This document shows, one piece after another, positions 1 to 7,292 of a stretch of DNA of 13,192 bases. The stretch's first letter is position 1; each line of letters starts with the position of its first letter. Position numbers and translations under genes: made by a program. Below the pieces are notes generated by a model. It ran no database searches. It was given only the letters and a program-made list of their open reading frames with translations, and was not told the DNA's origin. The DNA is from Desulfuromusa sp. GTDB taxonomy: Bacteria > Desulfobacterota > Desulfuromonadia > Desulfuromonadales > Geopsychrobacteraceae. Location of the stretch: positions 1-13,192 of the forward strand of contig JAOZLQ010000053.1 in assembly GCA_029934755.1 (NCBI GenBank), written 5' to 3'.

Positions 1-44
1 CACAAGGAGCGCCTCTTCATAAAAAAGATCCCAGAACAAACAAA

Positions 45-70
45 AAGGCCGAAGTTTAAACCTCGGCCTT
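45..70 (-). terminator. Intrinsic terminator of the small zinc-ribbon gene
   Basis: This is an inverted repeat centred between 57 and 58. The outer arms AAGGCCGA (45-52) and TCGGCCTT (63-70) pair perfectly. On the minus strand the inner bases also pair through one G-U wobble, giving a near-continuous GC-rich stem. Reading on the minus strand, the stem is followed at once by TTTTTGTTTGTTC (44 down to 32). The T-tract lies only on this side, so the terminator acts on minus-strand transcription. It begins 25 bp after the stop codon of the 51-residue gene at 96-251. Confidence 0.85.
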
Positions 71-95
71 CAAAATGAACAGACTGTTAAAGACT

Positions 96-251
96 TTATC
101 CGCCATTGGTTCCACTATGACGAGCCCTGTTTGCAAGGATAACAGGGTCAATAACCTCACCGCAGGCACTGCATTTCCAGGCATCAAACTGCCGAACAAA
201 ATCATAATATTTTTCGGTATACATCCTTCCTTTACATTTTGGACATTTCAT
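96..251 (-). CDS. Small conserved two-CxxC zinc-ribbon protein, 51 aa
   Basis: The ATG at 251-249 opens a frame of 51 codons ending in TAA at 98-96. The protein starts MKCPKCKGRM, has a middle section YYDFVRQFDAWKCSACGEVI, and ends in a short Gly/Asn-rich tail. CPKC (residues 3-6) and CSAC (27-30) are two CxxC knuckles about 20 residues apart, as expected for one zinc-ribbon fold. No signal peptide or membrane segment is present, so it is probably cytoplasmic. A weak GGGGA lies 6 nt before the start, and a clear terminator follows at 45-70. I recall very similar short proteins (DFxRxFDxWKC, CGEIIDPVI) annotated as hypothetical in Geobacter-type genomes, but cannot confirm this here. The function is unknown: nucleic-acid or protein binding is possible, but nothing in the sequence decides it. 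Confidence 0.8.
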   Translation of the reverse strand: MKCPKCKGRMYTEKYYDFVRQFDAWKCSACGEVIDPVILANRARHSGTNGG

Positions 252-657
252 ATTGTATCCCCATGGCTAGGCAGTAGAACCAACCCACGTCATAAATAAA
301 CGCGCTATCTGATAACTAATACATGAGTTATGCCAAATTTTAATGATAGAGGTGCATTGTAGCTGAATGCATATTATTATCTTTAATTTCAACAGGTTAT
401 ACTTGATGTGAAATATTAAATTCCATAAATGTTATGTTTTTCTAGTAATTTTGTCCATATTGCAGAAAAAAATCTCATTGCTGTCAATTTAATGGCGATC
501 AGTAGAAGCTGCAACACTCCACAACCGCATAAGCTAAAATTTTTGTTTGATTATTTTTTCTTCAAAGCTATGAAGACAAGGCCTTGCACAGGTTTCGTCA
601 CTTATTTGACGTATCGCAATCAAAACGTTAATTAATTGACGAAAAAGATTTTTCGAT
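252..657. other. AT-rich intergenic gap, no gene recognised
   Basis: This stretch lies between the terminator of the large gene cluster and the small zinc-ribbon gene. Both strands are AT-rich with short, low-complexity frames. A plus-strand frame of 68 codons (429-635) resembles no family and lacks a ribosome site. It holds one candidate minus-strand promoter (459-487) and four short inverted repeats: 560-575 (CTTCA/TGAAG), 577-586 (CAAGGCCTTG, perfect), 596-611 (CGTCA/TGACG) and 640-655 (CGAAAAA/TTTTTCG). I see no tRNA, no recognisable riboswitch and no IS remnant. Its most likely content is the promoter and 5' leader of the zinc-ribbon gene, possibly with regulator sites. Confidence 0.5.
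459..487 (-). promoter_or_regulatory. Candidate sigma70-type promoter for the zinc-ribbon gene
   Basis: On the minus strand a perfect -35 box TTGACA (487-482) is followed, after exactly 17 nt, by TGCAAT (464-459). The second box matches the -10 consensus at four of six positions. Transcription would start near 452 and leave a leader of about 200 nt before the ATG at 251. In AT-rich sequence such matches arise by chance, and no closer promoter is convincing, so this is a suggestion only. Confidence 0.3.
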
Positions 658-691
658 AAAAAAACGGCTCATACCTGACAGGCAGAGCCGT
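658..691 (-). terminator. Intrinsic terminator ending the tilS-to-cimA cluster
   Basis: On the minus strand ACGGCTC (691-685) pairs perfectly with GAGCCGT (670-664) across a 14-nt loop. A run of T follows directly (TTTTTT at 663-658, then TATCG). The hairpin begins 27 bp after the cimA stop codon. The opposite side carries A-rich sequence, so termination is for minus-strand transcripts only. It is the only convincing terminator downstream of any gene in the twelve-gene cluster. Confidence 0.88.
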
Positions 692-718
692 ATAAAAAGA
701 AAATGTTTCTATTAGAAG

Positions 719-2284
719 TTAATCATCTTTGTATAGTTTATAAACCAAAGCATCGGCAAGAGCCTGATAAGAAGCATCAATGACATTACTGCTGACTCCC
801 ACGGTACCCCAACGCGAATCCTGATCTCCGGACTCTACCAGAACCCTGATCACTGAATCTGTCCCCTGACTGGACGGCAACACTCGCACTTTGTAATCGA
901 GAAGTTTCACATCACCAATTTGTGGATAAAAACCGGTCAAAGCTTTACGCAGGGCAGAATCAAGAGCGTTTACCGGACCATTACCGTCAGCAGCAGTATG
1001 TTCAACCTTCCCGCCAACTTTCACCCGGATGGTAGCCTCAGATACGGGAGCCTGATCGGTTTCACGCAAAGTATCAATCACCCGAAATCCAGTCACAGAA
1101 AAATAATTTTTCAATTTTCCCATAGCCTTAAGCATCAACAACTCAAATGATGCTTCCGCGCCTTCAAATTGGAATCCCTGGTTCTCCATCTCCTTGATAT
1201 CTTCAAGAATCTCCAGTGTGACAGGATCTTTACTGTCGAGTTCGATGCCACATTCTTCAGCTTTAGCAAGAATATTTGAACGGCCAGACAGATCAGACAC
1301 CAAAATCCGGGTCCGGTTGCCAACCAATTCCGGGCGAATATGTTCATAGGTTTCAGGATGGCGTTGAATCGCTGATACATGAACTCCACCCTTATGGGCA
1401 AAAGCGGCATTACCCACATAAGCCTGGTGTTTATTTGGGGTCAAGTTAGCCAGTTCGTAGATATAACGAGAGGCACTACGCAAGGTGGCTAGTTTACCTT
1501 CACCAAGACAGTCATGCCCCATTTTAAGACTCAATGATGGGATAACCGAGCAAAGGTCAGCATTGCCGCAACGCTCACCAAACCCGTTCATGGTTCCCTG
1601 CACATGAATCGCGCCACAATCAACGGCCATAAGTGAATTTGCCACCGCGCATTCGCTATCATTATGCGCATGGATACCAAGCGGCGTAGATACAGCTTTT
1701 TGTACTGCTTCCATAATAGCGGGAAATTCATGGGGCAGTGTTCCTCCGTTGGTATCACAGAGGACAATACAATCAACTTTAGCGTCAGCTGCAGCCTGTA
1801 AGGTCTTTATTGCATATTCTGGATCAGACTTATACCCATCAAAAAAATGCTCGGCGTCATAAATGACTTCATCAATTCGCTCTTTTAAATAAACCAGAGA
1901 ATCATTAATCAGTTCCAGATTTTCATCTAAAGAGATTCGCAACGCTTCGCGAACGTGGAAATCCCAGGTTTTACCAAAAATCGTTACAGTATCCGGTTTT
2001 GCCTCTACCAACATCTGAATATTATTATCTTCAGCAGGAGTTATTCTGGCACGGCGCGTTGAACCAAATGCTGCAATTTTACTGTGCTCCAAAGTCTCAC
2101 TCTGAATTGCCTGAAAGAAAGTGATGTCTTTCGGATTCGACCCCGGCCACCCCCCTTCAATGTAATCGATCCCCAACTCATCCAGCCGTTTGGCTATCCG
2201 TACCTTATCCTCAACTTGGAATGATATATCCTCAGCCTGAGTCCCGTCCCTTAACGTGGTGTCATACAATAAAATTTTACCCAT
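719..2284 (-). CDS. cimA: (R)-citramalate synthase
   Basis: This enzyme condenses pyruvate with acetyl-CoA to (R)-citramalate, the first step of threonine-independent isoleucine synthesis in the cytoplasm. Its 521 residues fit the family. The N-terminal catalytic TIM barrel (about 4-280) shows TTLRDGTQ with R12-D13, HAHND with H205 and H207, GFGERCGN (234-241) and KGGVHVSA with H302. The C-terminal part (about 395-518) is a LeuA-type allosteric domain, where isoleucine feedback would act in this family. GGWPGSNPKD (44-53) and FGSTRRA point to the CimA subgroup rather than 2-isopropylmalate or homocitrate synthase, which I consider less likely. The ATG follows AGGGA by 9 nt and lies 44 bp after tsaE. 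It is the last gene before the terminator at 658-691. Confidence 0.93.
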   Translation of the reverse strand: MGKILLYDTTLRDGTQAEDISFQVEDKVRIAKRLDELGIDYIEGGWPGSNPKDITFFQAIQSETLEHSKIAAFGSTRRARITPAEDNNIQMLVEAKPDTVTIFGKTWDFHVREALRISLDENLELINDSLVYLKERIDEVIYDAEHFFDGYKSDPEYAIKTLQAAADAKVDCIVLCDTNGGTLPHEFPAIMEAVQKAVSTPLGIHAHNDSECAVANSLMAVDCGAIHVQGTMNGFGERCGNADLCSVIPSLSLKMGHDCLGEGKLATLRSASRYIYELANLTPNKHQAYVGNAAFAHKGGVHVSAIQRHPETYEHIRPELVGNRTRILVSDLSGRSNILAKAEECGIELDSKDPVTLEILEDIKEMENQGFQFEGAEASFELLMLKAMGKLKNYFSVTGFRVIDTLRETDQAPVSEATIRVKVGGKVEHTAADGNGPVNALDSALRKALTGFYPQIGDVKLLDYKVRVLPSSQGTDSVIRVLVESGDQDSRWGTVGVSSNVIDASYQALADALVYKLYKDD

Positions 2285-2328
2285 CAGATTAAATCCCTTT
2301 CGCTTTGGACAAATATCTTCATAAAAAG

Positions 2329-2802
2329 TTAAGAGCAGACATCCTGCAAGGTGGCAATCAACCCTTCATTCTCCTCCCCCTGGAGTAAAAAAGTGATCTC
2401 TCGCCGCTCATCATCAATACGTTTCAAATTAATCCATAATCCTGGAGTTTCAGAATTATGCAGTTTTTCCGGCCATTCTATCAGCGCCACCCCAGAACCA
2501 AACGCATACTCATCAAAACCAAGTTCAAGCAATTCATCGGGATCAGACAGGCGATACAGATCAAAGTGATAGAGATCCAGTCGAGCTTGGTAATGATTCA
2601 TCAAAGTAAAAGTTGGGCTTGTAATTGGAATATCTGGATCAACACCTAAACCACGGGCAATCCCTCGTGCAAAAACTGTTTTTCCTGCTCCTAAATCACC
2701 CTGTAATAGAACTAAAGTCGGTTGTTTTAACAACCGACCCAATTTTTTCCCAAATTCCAGTGTTTGTAATTCTCCGTCACTGATTACTGACCACAAACTC
2801 AA
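2329..2802 (-). CDS. tsaE: tRNA t6A37 biosynthesis ATPase TsaE
   Basis: TsaE is the small ATPase that works with TsaB and TsaD to place the threonylcarbamoyl group on A37 of ANN-decoding tRNAs. The 157-residue protein has the P-loop GDLGAGKT (35-42), SPTFTLMNHY (62-71), HFDLYRL (79-85) and ALIEWPEKL (106-114), the standard order for this family, and a normal length. The start is read as TTG at 2802-2800, one base after the stop of the CBS gene. GGTGG (2813-2809) sits 6 nt upstream and supports this start. The near-contact suggests translation coupled to the CBS gene. The partner genes tsaB and tsaD are not in the window. The older name YjeE applies to the same family. Confidence 0.93.
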   Translation of the reverse strand: MSLWSVISDGELQTLEFGKKLGRLLKQPTLVLLQGDLGAGKTVFARGIARGLGVDPDIPITSPTFTLMNHYQARLDLYHFDLYRLSDPDELLELGFDEYAFGSGVALIEWPEKLHNSETPGLWINLKRIDDERREITFLLQGEENEGLIATLQDVCS

Positions 2803-2803
2803 A

Positions 2804-3253
2804 TCAATCCACCATTATCCGAATTAAATCAAGTCGAGCCACCACACCAACCATCTTTCCAGCATCGACAACAGGCAACAAATGAACATTATGCTGGCTC
2901 ATCAACCCTGCCAGTTCACGAATCGTGGCATCAGGAGAGCAGGTTACCGGATCTTTACGATACAGCTCACCAACCGTAGCTGCAGTCACCCGATCAACTT
3001 GTTCCTTAAAGTCTTTCTCACTGCCCAAAGTAAAAACCCAGTCAAATATGGTCATGACAGTCGGGATATGGAGAGGTTTCTGCTGCTCAACCAAATCAGT
3101 TTCACTGATAATTCCTACAAGATTCCCAGCGTCGTCCAGAACCGGCAAATTGCTAAAACGGGTTTCAACAAATTTTCTTGCCAACTCTTTTAGACAAGTC
3201 TCTCTCGTTACTGAAACAACTTCTTTGCTCATAATATCTAGTGCAGTCAACAT
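2804..3253 (-). CDS. Stand-alone CBS-pair protein
   Basis: The 149-residue protein consists of two CBS motifs. The first spans about residues 3-57 (DIMSKEVVSV, then LPVLDDAGNLVGIISETDLV) and the second about 90-148 (TVGELYRKDPVTC, then LLPVVDAGKMVGVVARLDLI). A longer linker lies between them. No catalytic, DNA-binding or membrane domain is attached. CBS pairs usually bind adenine nucleotides and act as energy or ligand sensors, but the ligand and target cannot be read from this sequence. The ATG at 3253 overlaps the end of nnr by 7 bp, and an AAGGA-type site precedes it. The next gene, tsaE, begins one base after its stop, so it is embedded in a coupled acpS-nnr-CBS-tsaE block. Its role is unknown. 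Confidence 0.88.
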   Translation of the reverse strand: MLTALDIMSKEVVSVTRETCLKELARKFVETRFSNLPVLDDAGNLVGIISETDLVEQQKPLHIPTVMTIFDWVFTLGSEKDFKEQVDRVTAATVGELYRKDPVTCSPDATIRELAGLMSQHNVHLLPVVDAGKMVGVVARLDLIRIMVD

Positions 3254-4809
3254 GTGTAGGTTCCTTTCACCAATTCTTGTCGGGCAACTGGTAACTGAGG
3301 GAGTAAATCAGAAGCTGCCATCCCGGCGGTGCCCTGTATTTTTTTCACCAAATCTGCGGCTCGACCATGGAGCCAAGCCCCAAGGCTGGCTGCAGAAAAG
3401 CCATCCATACCCTGAGCTAGCAATCCCCCAATTAAACCAGTCAATACATCACCGCTGCCACCGCTAGCAAGTCCGTCATTCCCGGTGGAATTAATATTGA
3501 CCCGCCCATCCGGTGCGACAATAAGGGTACGTACCCCTTTTAACAACAAAACAACTCCATATTTGGTTGCAAACTGCTGTGCAACCTCAAACCGATTTGC
3601 TTCGATTTCGCTAACCTTCAATCCTGTGAGGCGAGCCATTTCACCAGGATGTGGAGTTAAAATCAATGGTTGATCACTGCGATCATGCAGACACTCCGGC
3701 TGGTTGGCTAACAAATTAAGACCATCGGCATCAACAACTATTGGTACTGTAGTATTTGTCACCAATGCCCTTATCAGCTTTGCCAACTCGCTACTTTGTC
3801 CCAAGCCAGGACCTAGAGCCAGTGCTTGTCGGTCAACCAGCAACTGCTCAATTTGTAATTGCGCTTGCAAAGATAGCAGTCCTTCCTGATCGGCAAGGGG
3901 ACAGCTCATCGCTTCGGTCAACTTCACCTCAAGAATATCATGAACGGCTGCAGGTGTGGCAACTGTTACCAATCCACATCCGCTCCGTACCGCCGCATTT
4001 CCAGATAGGGCAGCAGCACCAGTTTTCCCGGGTGAACCAGCAAGAACCAACAGATGCCCGAATTTTCCTTTATGCCCAATCGCTGAACGATCTGGAAGAA
4101 GGGATTGCGCTTCTGATTCATCGAGAAGGTGGACATTGCTGGAGAAATCCTGTCGTCCAGCCAATGGAATACCGATATCAACAACCTTAAGATCCCCGGC
4201 ATAAATTGCGCCGGGCTGACTACCATGACCAATTTTGGCATGATCAAAGGTCGCCGTCAGATCGGCCTGCACCGCAACCCCACAGACCCGCCCAGTAGAA
4301 CCATCAACACCAGAAGGGATATCGACAGAGAACACAGAGGCAGTTGACTCATTAATAAGGGCTATGGCTTCAGCTTGTAATCCACGCACATCAGAATTTA
4401 ACCCCGTTCCAAATATCGCATCAATAATAAGATTTGGTGCTGCTTTTATGAAGCTGTTCTGCAAAGTAGGAAGATTCTCAACAAAACTGACCGGAAGCCC
4501 TAATTTACGAATAATATTCAGCATAACCCTGGCATCCCCAGAGATGTTCTCTTCCAAGCCAAGAACCAGAGTCGTCACCCGCCAGCCACGCTCGGAAAGA
4601 ATCCGGGCCATCACATAACCATCGCCACCGTTATTCCCCCTTCCGGCAAGAACCAGCACCGAAGCAGGAAAATGATCACTGAATTTCTGTGTAAACAAAT
4701 CGCAACAAGACCGCCCGGCATTCTCCATCAATACCACACCCGGTATTCCGAGATGGTCGATCGCCTGCCGATCAAGAGCCATGACTTCACTGGCGCTACA
4801 AAGTCGCAT
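3247..4809 (-). CDS. nnr: Bifunctional NAD(P)HX epimerase / ADP-dependent dehydratase
   Basis: This enzyme repairs hydrated NADH and NADPH. An N-terminal epimerase interconverts the R and S forms, and a C-terminal kinase-like dehydratase restores NAD(P)H at the cost of ADP. The epimerase domain (YjeF_N, about 1-215) shows GRGNNGGDGYVMARIL (57-72), D130 in IIDAIFGTG, and SVDIPSGVDG (161-170). The dehydratase domain (about 230-510) shows LTPHPGEMARLTG (384-396) and GNDGLASGGSGDVLTG (443-458) with the catalytic-type D454. At 520 residues the fusion is full length. The ATG overlaps the acpS stop as TAATG, and a strong GGAGG lies 4 nt upstream inside acpS. The 3' end overlaps the CBS gene by 7 bp. 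Confidence 0.95.
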   Translation of the reverse strand: MRLCSASEVMALDRQAIDHLGIPGVVLMENAGRSCCDLFTQKFSDHFPASVLVLAGRGNNGGDGYVMARILSERGWRVTTLVLGLEENISGDARVMLNIIRKLGLPVSFVENLPTLQNSFIKAAPNLIIDAIFGTGLNSDVRGLQAEAIALINESTASVFSVDIPSGVDGSTGRVCGVAVQADLTATFDHAKIGHGSQPGAIYAGDLKVVDIGIPLAGRQDFSSNVHLLDESEAQSLLPDRSAIGHKGKFGHLLVLAGSPGKTGAAALSGNAAVRSGCGLVTVATPAAVHDILEVKLTEAMSCPLADQEGLLSLQAQLQIEQLLVDRQALALGPGLGQSSELAKLIRALVTNTTVPIVVDADGLNLLANQPECLHDRSDQPLILTPHPGEMARLTGLKVSEIEANRFEVAQQFATKYGVVLLLKGVRTLIVAPDGRVNINSTGNDGLASGGSGDVLTGLIGGLLAQGMDGFSAASLGAWLHGRAADLVKKIQGTAGMAASDLLPQLPVARQELVKGTYTC

Positions 4810-5186
4810 TAATCCTCCAGAATAACCGTGGCGACAGCGTAGTCGCCATCGTGAGAATAGCTGAGATGAGCCCTACTGGCACCACGTACTGCCATCATTT
4901 CAGCGGCACGACCAGAAATCTTCAGAGAAGGACAGCCAAGGGAGTCGAGCACCACACAAACCTGCTGCCAAGCAAGTCCATCACGCAAACCAGTTCCCAA
5001 AGCTTTCATAAAAGCTTCCTTAGCAGCAAACCGGGCAGCCAGATGTGGCACAGGGTTACGTTTTTTCAGTGAATACTGCCGTTCTTCATCACTAAAAATC
5101 CGTGCTAATACTTTATTGTCTGGATTGAGGAATTTGCGAAACCGCTCGCTGCGAGCCAAGTCGGTTCCTATCCCGATGATTGCCAA
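4809..5186 (-). CDS. acpS: Holo-[acyl-carrier-protein] synthase
   Basis: AcpS transfers 4'-phosphopantetheine from CoA to apo-ACP and so activates fatty-acid synthesis in the cytoplasm. The 125-residue protein has the usual length and order of motifs: IGIGTDL with the metal-binding D9, RFAAKEAFMKALGTG (52-66) with E57, and HLSYSHDGDYAVATV (107-121). The start is TTG at 5186-5184, giving the conserved beginning MAIIGIGTD. AAAGGG (5198-5193) lies 6 nt upstream and supports this choice. It starts 3 bp after the pdxJ stop and its own stop shares a base with the nnr ATG. A pdxJ-acpS pair is common in proteobacteria. Confidence 0.95.
   Translation of the reverse strand: MAIIGIGTDLARSERFRKFLNPDNKVLARIFSDEERQYSLKKRNPVPHLAARFAAKEAFMKALGTGLRDGLAWQQVCVVLDSLGCPSLKISGRAAEMMAVRGASRAHLSYSHDGDYAVATVILED
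4814..4818 (-). promoter_or_regulatory. Strong ribosome-binding site of nnr
   Basis: GGAGG on the minus strand lies within the last codons of acpS, 4 nt before the nnr ATG. Stop and start overlap as TAATG, an arrangement typical of translational reinitiation. Confidence 0.75.
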
Positions 5187-5189
5187 ATC

Positions 5190-5906
5190 CTACCCTTTCA
5201 CTAATTCCAACATTTCACGCACAGCTCTCTCCATCCCGACCAAGGCAGCACGTGAAACAATACTGTGACCGATATTAAACTCTTCAATCCCCGACAAAGC
5301 TACGACAGGAGCAATATTGCGATAATCGAGGCCATGTCCTGCATTGATCCCAAGGCCAAGCCTGCGCGCCGCACTGATAGCCAGTTCGATCCGCCCCAAC
5401 TGTTCACGCCGCTCACTGTCAGTCCGCACCTCACAGTACATCCCAGTATGGATTTCCATATAGTCAGCACCAACTTTATGACTGGCTTTTATCTGTTCAA
5501 TATCAGGTTCAATAAATAAGCTGACAATAATCCCCGCCTGCTGCAACAAAACAATTTTTTGTTTCAATCTACTTTGCAGCGACACAACATCCAGACCACC
5601 TTCAGTGGTCAGTTCATGGCGTCCTTCTGGAACCAGAGTGACCGAGTCAGGAAGGGTTTTTAATGCAATGGCCACCATTTCGTCAGTCATAGCCATTTCC
5701 AAATTCATCCGGGTCTTTATTGTCTGCCGCAGAATTTCTACATCTCGATCTTGGATATGACGACGATCTTCCCGCAAATGAATGGTAATTCCATCGGCTC
5801 CAGCCAATTCTACGAGAACAGCTGCTGCCACAGGATCCGGCTCTGAAACTCCACGAGCCTGACGGATTGTTGCAATATGATCAACATTGACGCTAAGTTT
5901 TGCCAA
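5190..5906 (-). CDS. pdxJ: Pyridoxine 5'-phosphate synthase
   Basis: PdxJ closes the ring of pyridoxine 5'-phosphate from 1-deoxy-D-xylulose 5-phosphate and 3-amino-2-oxopropyl phosphate, in the DXP-dependent vitamin B6 route. The 238 residues form a single TIM barrel with NVDHIATIRQARG (7-19), HLREDRRHI (43-51), NLEMA with E70, TEGGLDVV (101-108), NAGHGLDY (188-195) and EEFNIGHSI (208-216). All conserved active-site blocks are present. The start is TTG at 5906-5904. GAGGAG at 5920-5915 lies 8 nt upstream, and the nearby ATG at 5922 is out of frame. The gene lies 25 bp after glmM and 3 bp before acpS. Confidence 0.95.
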   Translation of the reverse strand: MAKLSVNVDHIATIRQARGVSEPDPVAAAVLVELAGADGITIHLREDRRHIQDRDVEILRQTIKTRMNLEMAMTDEMVAIALKTLPDSVTLVPEGRHELTTEGGLDVVSLQSRLKQKIVLLQQAGIIVSLFIEPDIEQIKASHKVGADYMEIHTGMYCEVRTDSERREQLGRIELAISAARRLGLGINAGHGLDYRNIAPVVALSGIEEFNIGHSIVSRAALVGMERAVREMLELVKG

Positions 5907-5914
5907 TTTCCAAA

Positions 5915-5920
5915 CTCCTC
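5915..5920 (-). promoter_or_regulatory. Ribosome-binding site deciding the TTG start of pdxJ
   Basis: GAGGAG on the minus strand ends 8 nt before the TTG at 5906. An ATG that overlaps this region (5922-5920) is in another frame, so the ribosome site supports the TTG that yields MAKLSVNVDHIA. Confidence 0.7.
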
Positions 5921-5931
5921 ATGATGTTTTT

Positions 5932-7290
5932 TTACTTACCTAAATGTTCCCTTACAGCACCCGCGATCCGTTCAGCCAACACCTCAATCCGAGCTTGATC
6001 CTCACCTTCAATCATCACCCGCAACAATGGCTCGGTGCCTGAATAACGAATCAGAACCCGACCTTTGTCTCCAAGTTCAGCTTCAGTTTCATCAATAACT
6101 TTCTTGATCGGAGCAATTTTCTTCAAATCGGCTTTTTTTCGTACCTGCACGTTCACCAGAACTTGAGGTAATGAGGTCATCACCTGCGCCAATTCGGAAA
6201 GTTTTTTCCCGCTGCGTTGGACAATGGCCAAAACTTGCAATGCAGAAAGGATACCGTCTCCAGTGGTATTATGATCAAGAAAAATCATATGTCCCGACTG
6301 TTCACCACCAAGATTATAGCCACCTTTAAGCATCTCTTCGACAACATAACGATCCCCAACATCTGTCCGTATGACCTTGCCGCCCACCTTTTTCATGGCA
6401 ATATCAAGACCCATGTTGCTCATCACTGTGGCCACAACTGTTTTTTTCTTCAGCTGACCGGCCTTAATCAATTCAGTGCCGCAAAGAGCCATAATATGAT
6501 CACCATCGACCTCCTCACCTTTTTCATCAACGAAGATAACCCTGTCGGCATCACCATCCAGAGCAATCCCCAGGTCGGCTCGGTATTCACAAACTTTTTC
6601 TGCCATCACTTCCGGATGCATCGAACCACAACCTTCATTGATATTCATTCCGTTCGGCTTAACCCCAATCGGAATGACTTCAGCACCCAGTTCAGTTAAT
6701 ACTGCCGGTGCCACCTTATAGCCGGCACCGTGGGCACAATCGAGGACAATCCGTAAACCTTGAAGATCGAGATCCTTGGGAAAGGTATTTTTCAGGAAAA
6801 CGATATAGCGTCCAATGGCATCTGAAATGCGGTAGGCTTTGCCAACTTCATCGGCGATAGGACGCAATTCATCCAGACGGTGATTTATAATCAGATCTTC
6901 AATTTTCAACTCAAGTTCATCCGGAAGTTTATATCCGGTACCGGAAAAAAATTTAATACCATTATCTTGATAGGGGTTATGTGAAGCACTAATCACAACC
7001 CCGGCGTCTGCCCGCATTGAAGTGGTAAGAAAAGCAATTCCTGGGGTCGGTAACGGCCCGACAATGAGCACATCGACACCCATAGAACAAATCCCGGCGA
7101 CCATTGCATTTTCAATCATATAACCAGATAACCGAGTGTCTTTACCAATGACAACCCGATGGCGCCGGTTAACGTCTTTTTTAAAGACAAAAGCCGCTGC
7201 CCGTCCAAGTTGCATCGCCATCTCGGTAGTCATCGGCTCAATATTGGCGACACCACGTACCCCGTCAGTGCCAAATAATTTTTTGTCCAT
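5932..7290 (-). CDS. glmM: Phosphoglucosamine mutase
   Basis: GlmM converts glucosamine 6-phosphate to glucosamine 1-phosphate, feeding UDP-GlcNAc for peptidoglycan and lipopolysaccharide. The 452 residues show FGTDGVRG (6-13), the phosphoserine loop VISASHNPYQDNGIKFF (99-115) with S103, the metal loop DGDADR (245-250), GGEQSGH (328-334) and the phosphate-binding RYSGTEPLLRV (415-425). These four blocks in this order mark an intact alpha-D-phosphohexomutase, and the linkage to cdaA and cdaR identifies GlmM rather than phosphomannomutase. In other bacteria GlmM can bind CdaA and restrain c-di-AMP synthesis; whether it does so here is inference. The ATG lies 2 bp after the cdaR stop, with AAGGGG upstream overlapping cdaR. 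Confidence 0.96.
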   Translation of the reverse strand: MDKKLFGTDGVRGVANIEPMTTEMAMQLGRAAAFVFKKDVNRRHRVVIGKDTRLSGYMIENAMVAGICSMGVDVLIVGPLPTPGIAFLTTSMRADAGVVISASHNPYQDNGIKFFSGTGYKLPDELELKIEDLIINHRLDELRPIADEVGKAYRISDAIGRYIVFLKNTFPKDLDLQGLRIVLDCAHGAGYKVAPAVLTELGAEVIPIGVKPNGMNINEGCGSMHPEVMAEKVCEYRADLGIALDGDADRVIFVDEKGEEVDGDHIMALCGTELIKAGQLKKKTVVATVMSNMGLDIAMKKVGGKVIRTDVGDRYVVEEMLKGGYNLGGEQSGHMIFLDHNTTGDGILSALQVLAIVQRSGKKLSELAQVMTSLPQVLVNVQVRKKADLKKIAPIKKVIDETEAELGDKGRVLIRYSGTEPLLRVMIEGEDQARIEVLAERIAGAVREHLGK

Positions 7291-7292
7291 TT

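Noticed and set aside
75..299. Plus-strand open frame of 74 codons at the left end
   Set aside because: It overlaps the zinc-ribbon gene on the opposite strand. The cysteine knuckles and the terminator orientation support the minus strand.
321..336. Sigma54-like element on the minus strand (TTGGCATAACTCATGT)
   Set aside because: The -24 GG is present, but the -12 GC is replaced by GT and the rest matches poorly. It is not enough for a call.
2925..3467. Plus-strand open frame of 180 codons opposite the CBS protein and nnr
   Set aside because: It lies wholly antisense to two well-recognised genes, resembles no family and has no ribosome site. It is a shadow of their codon use.
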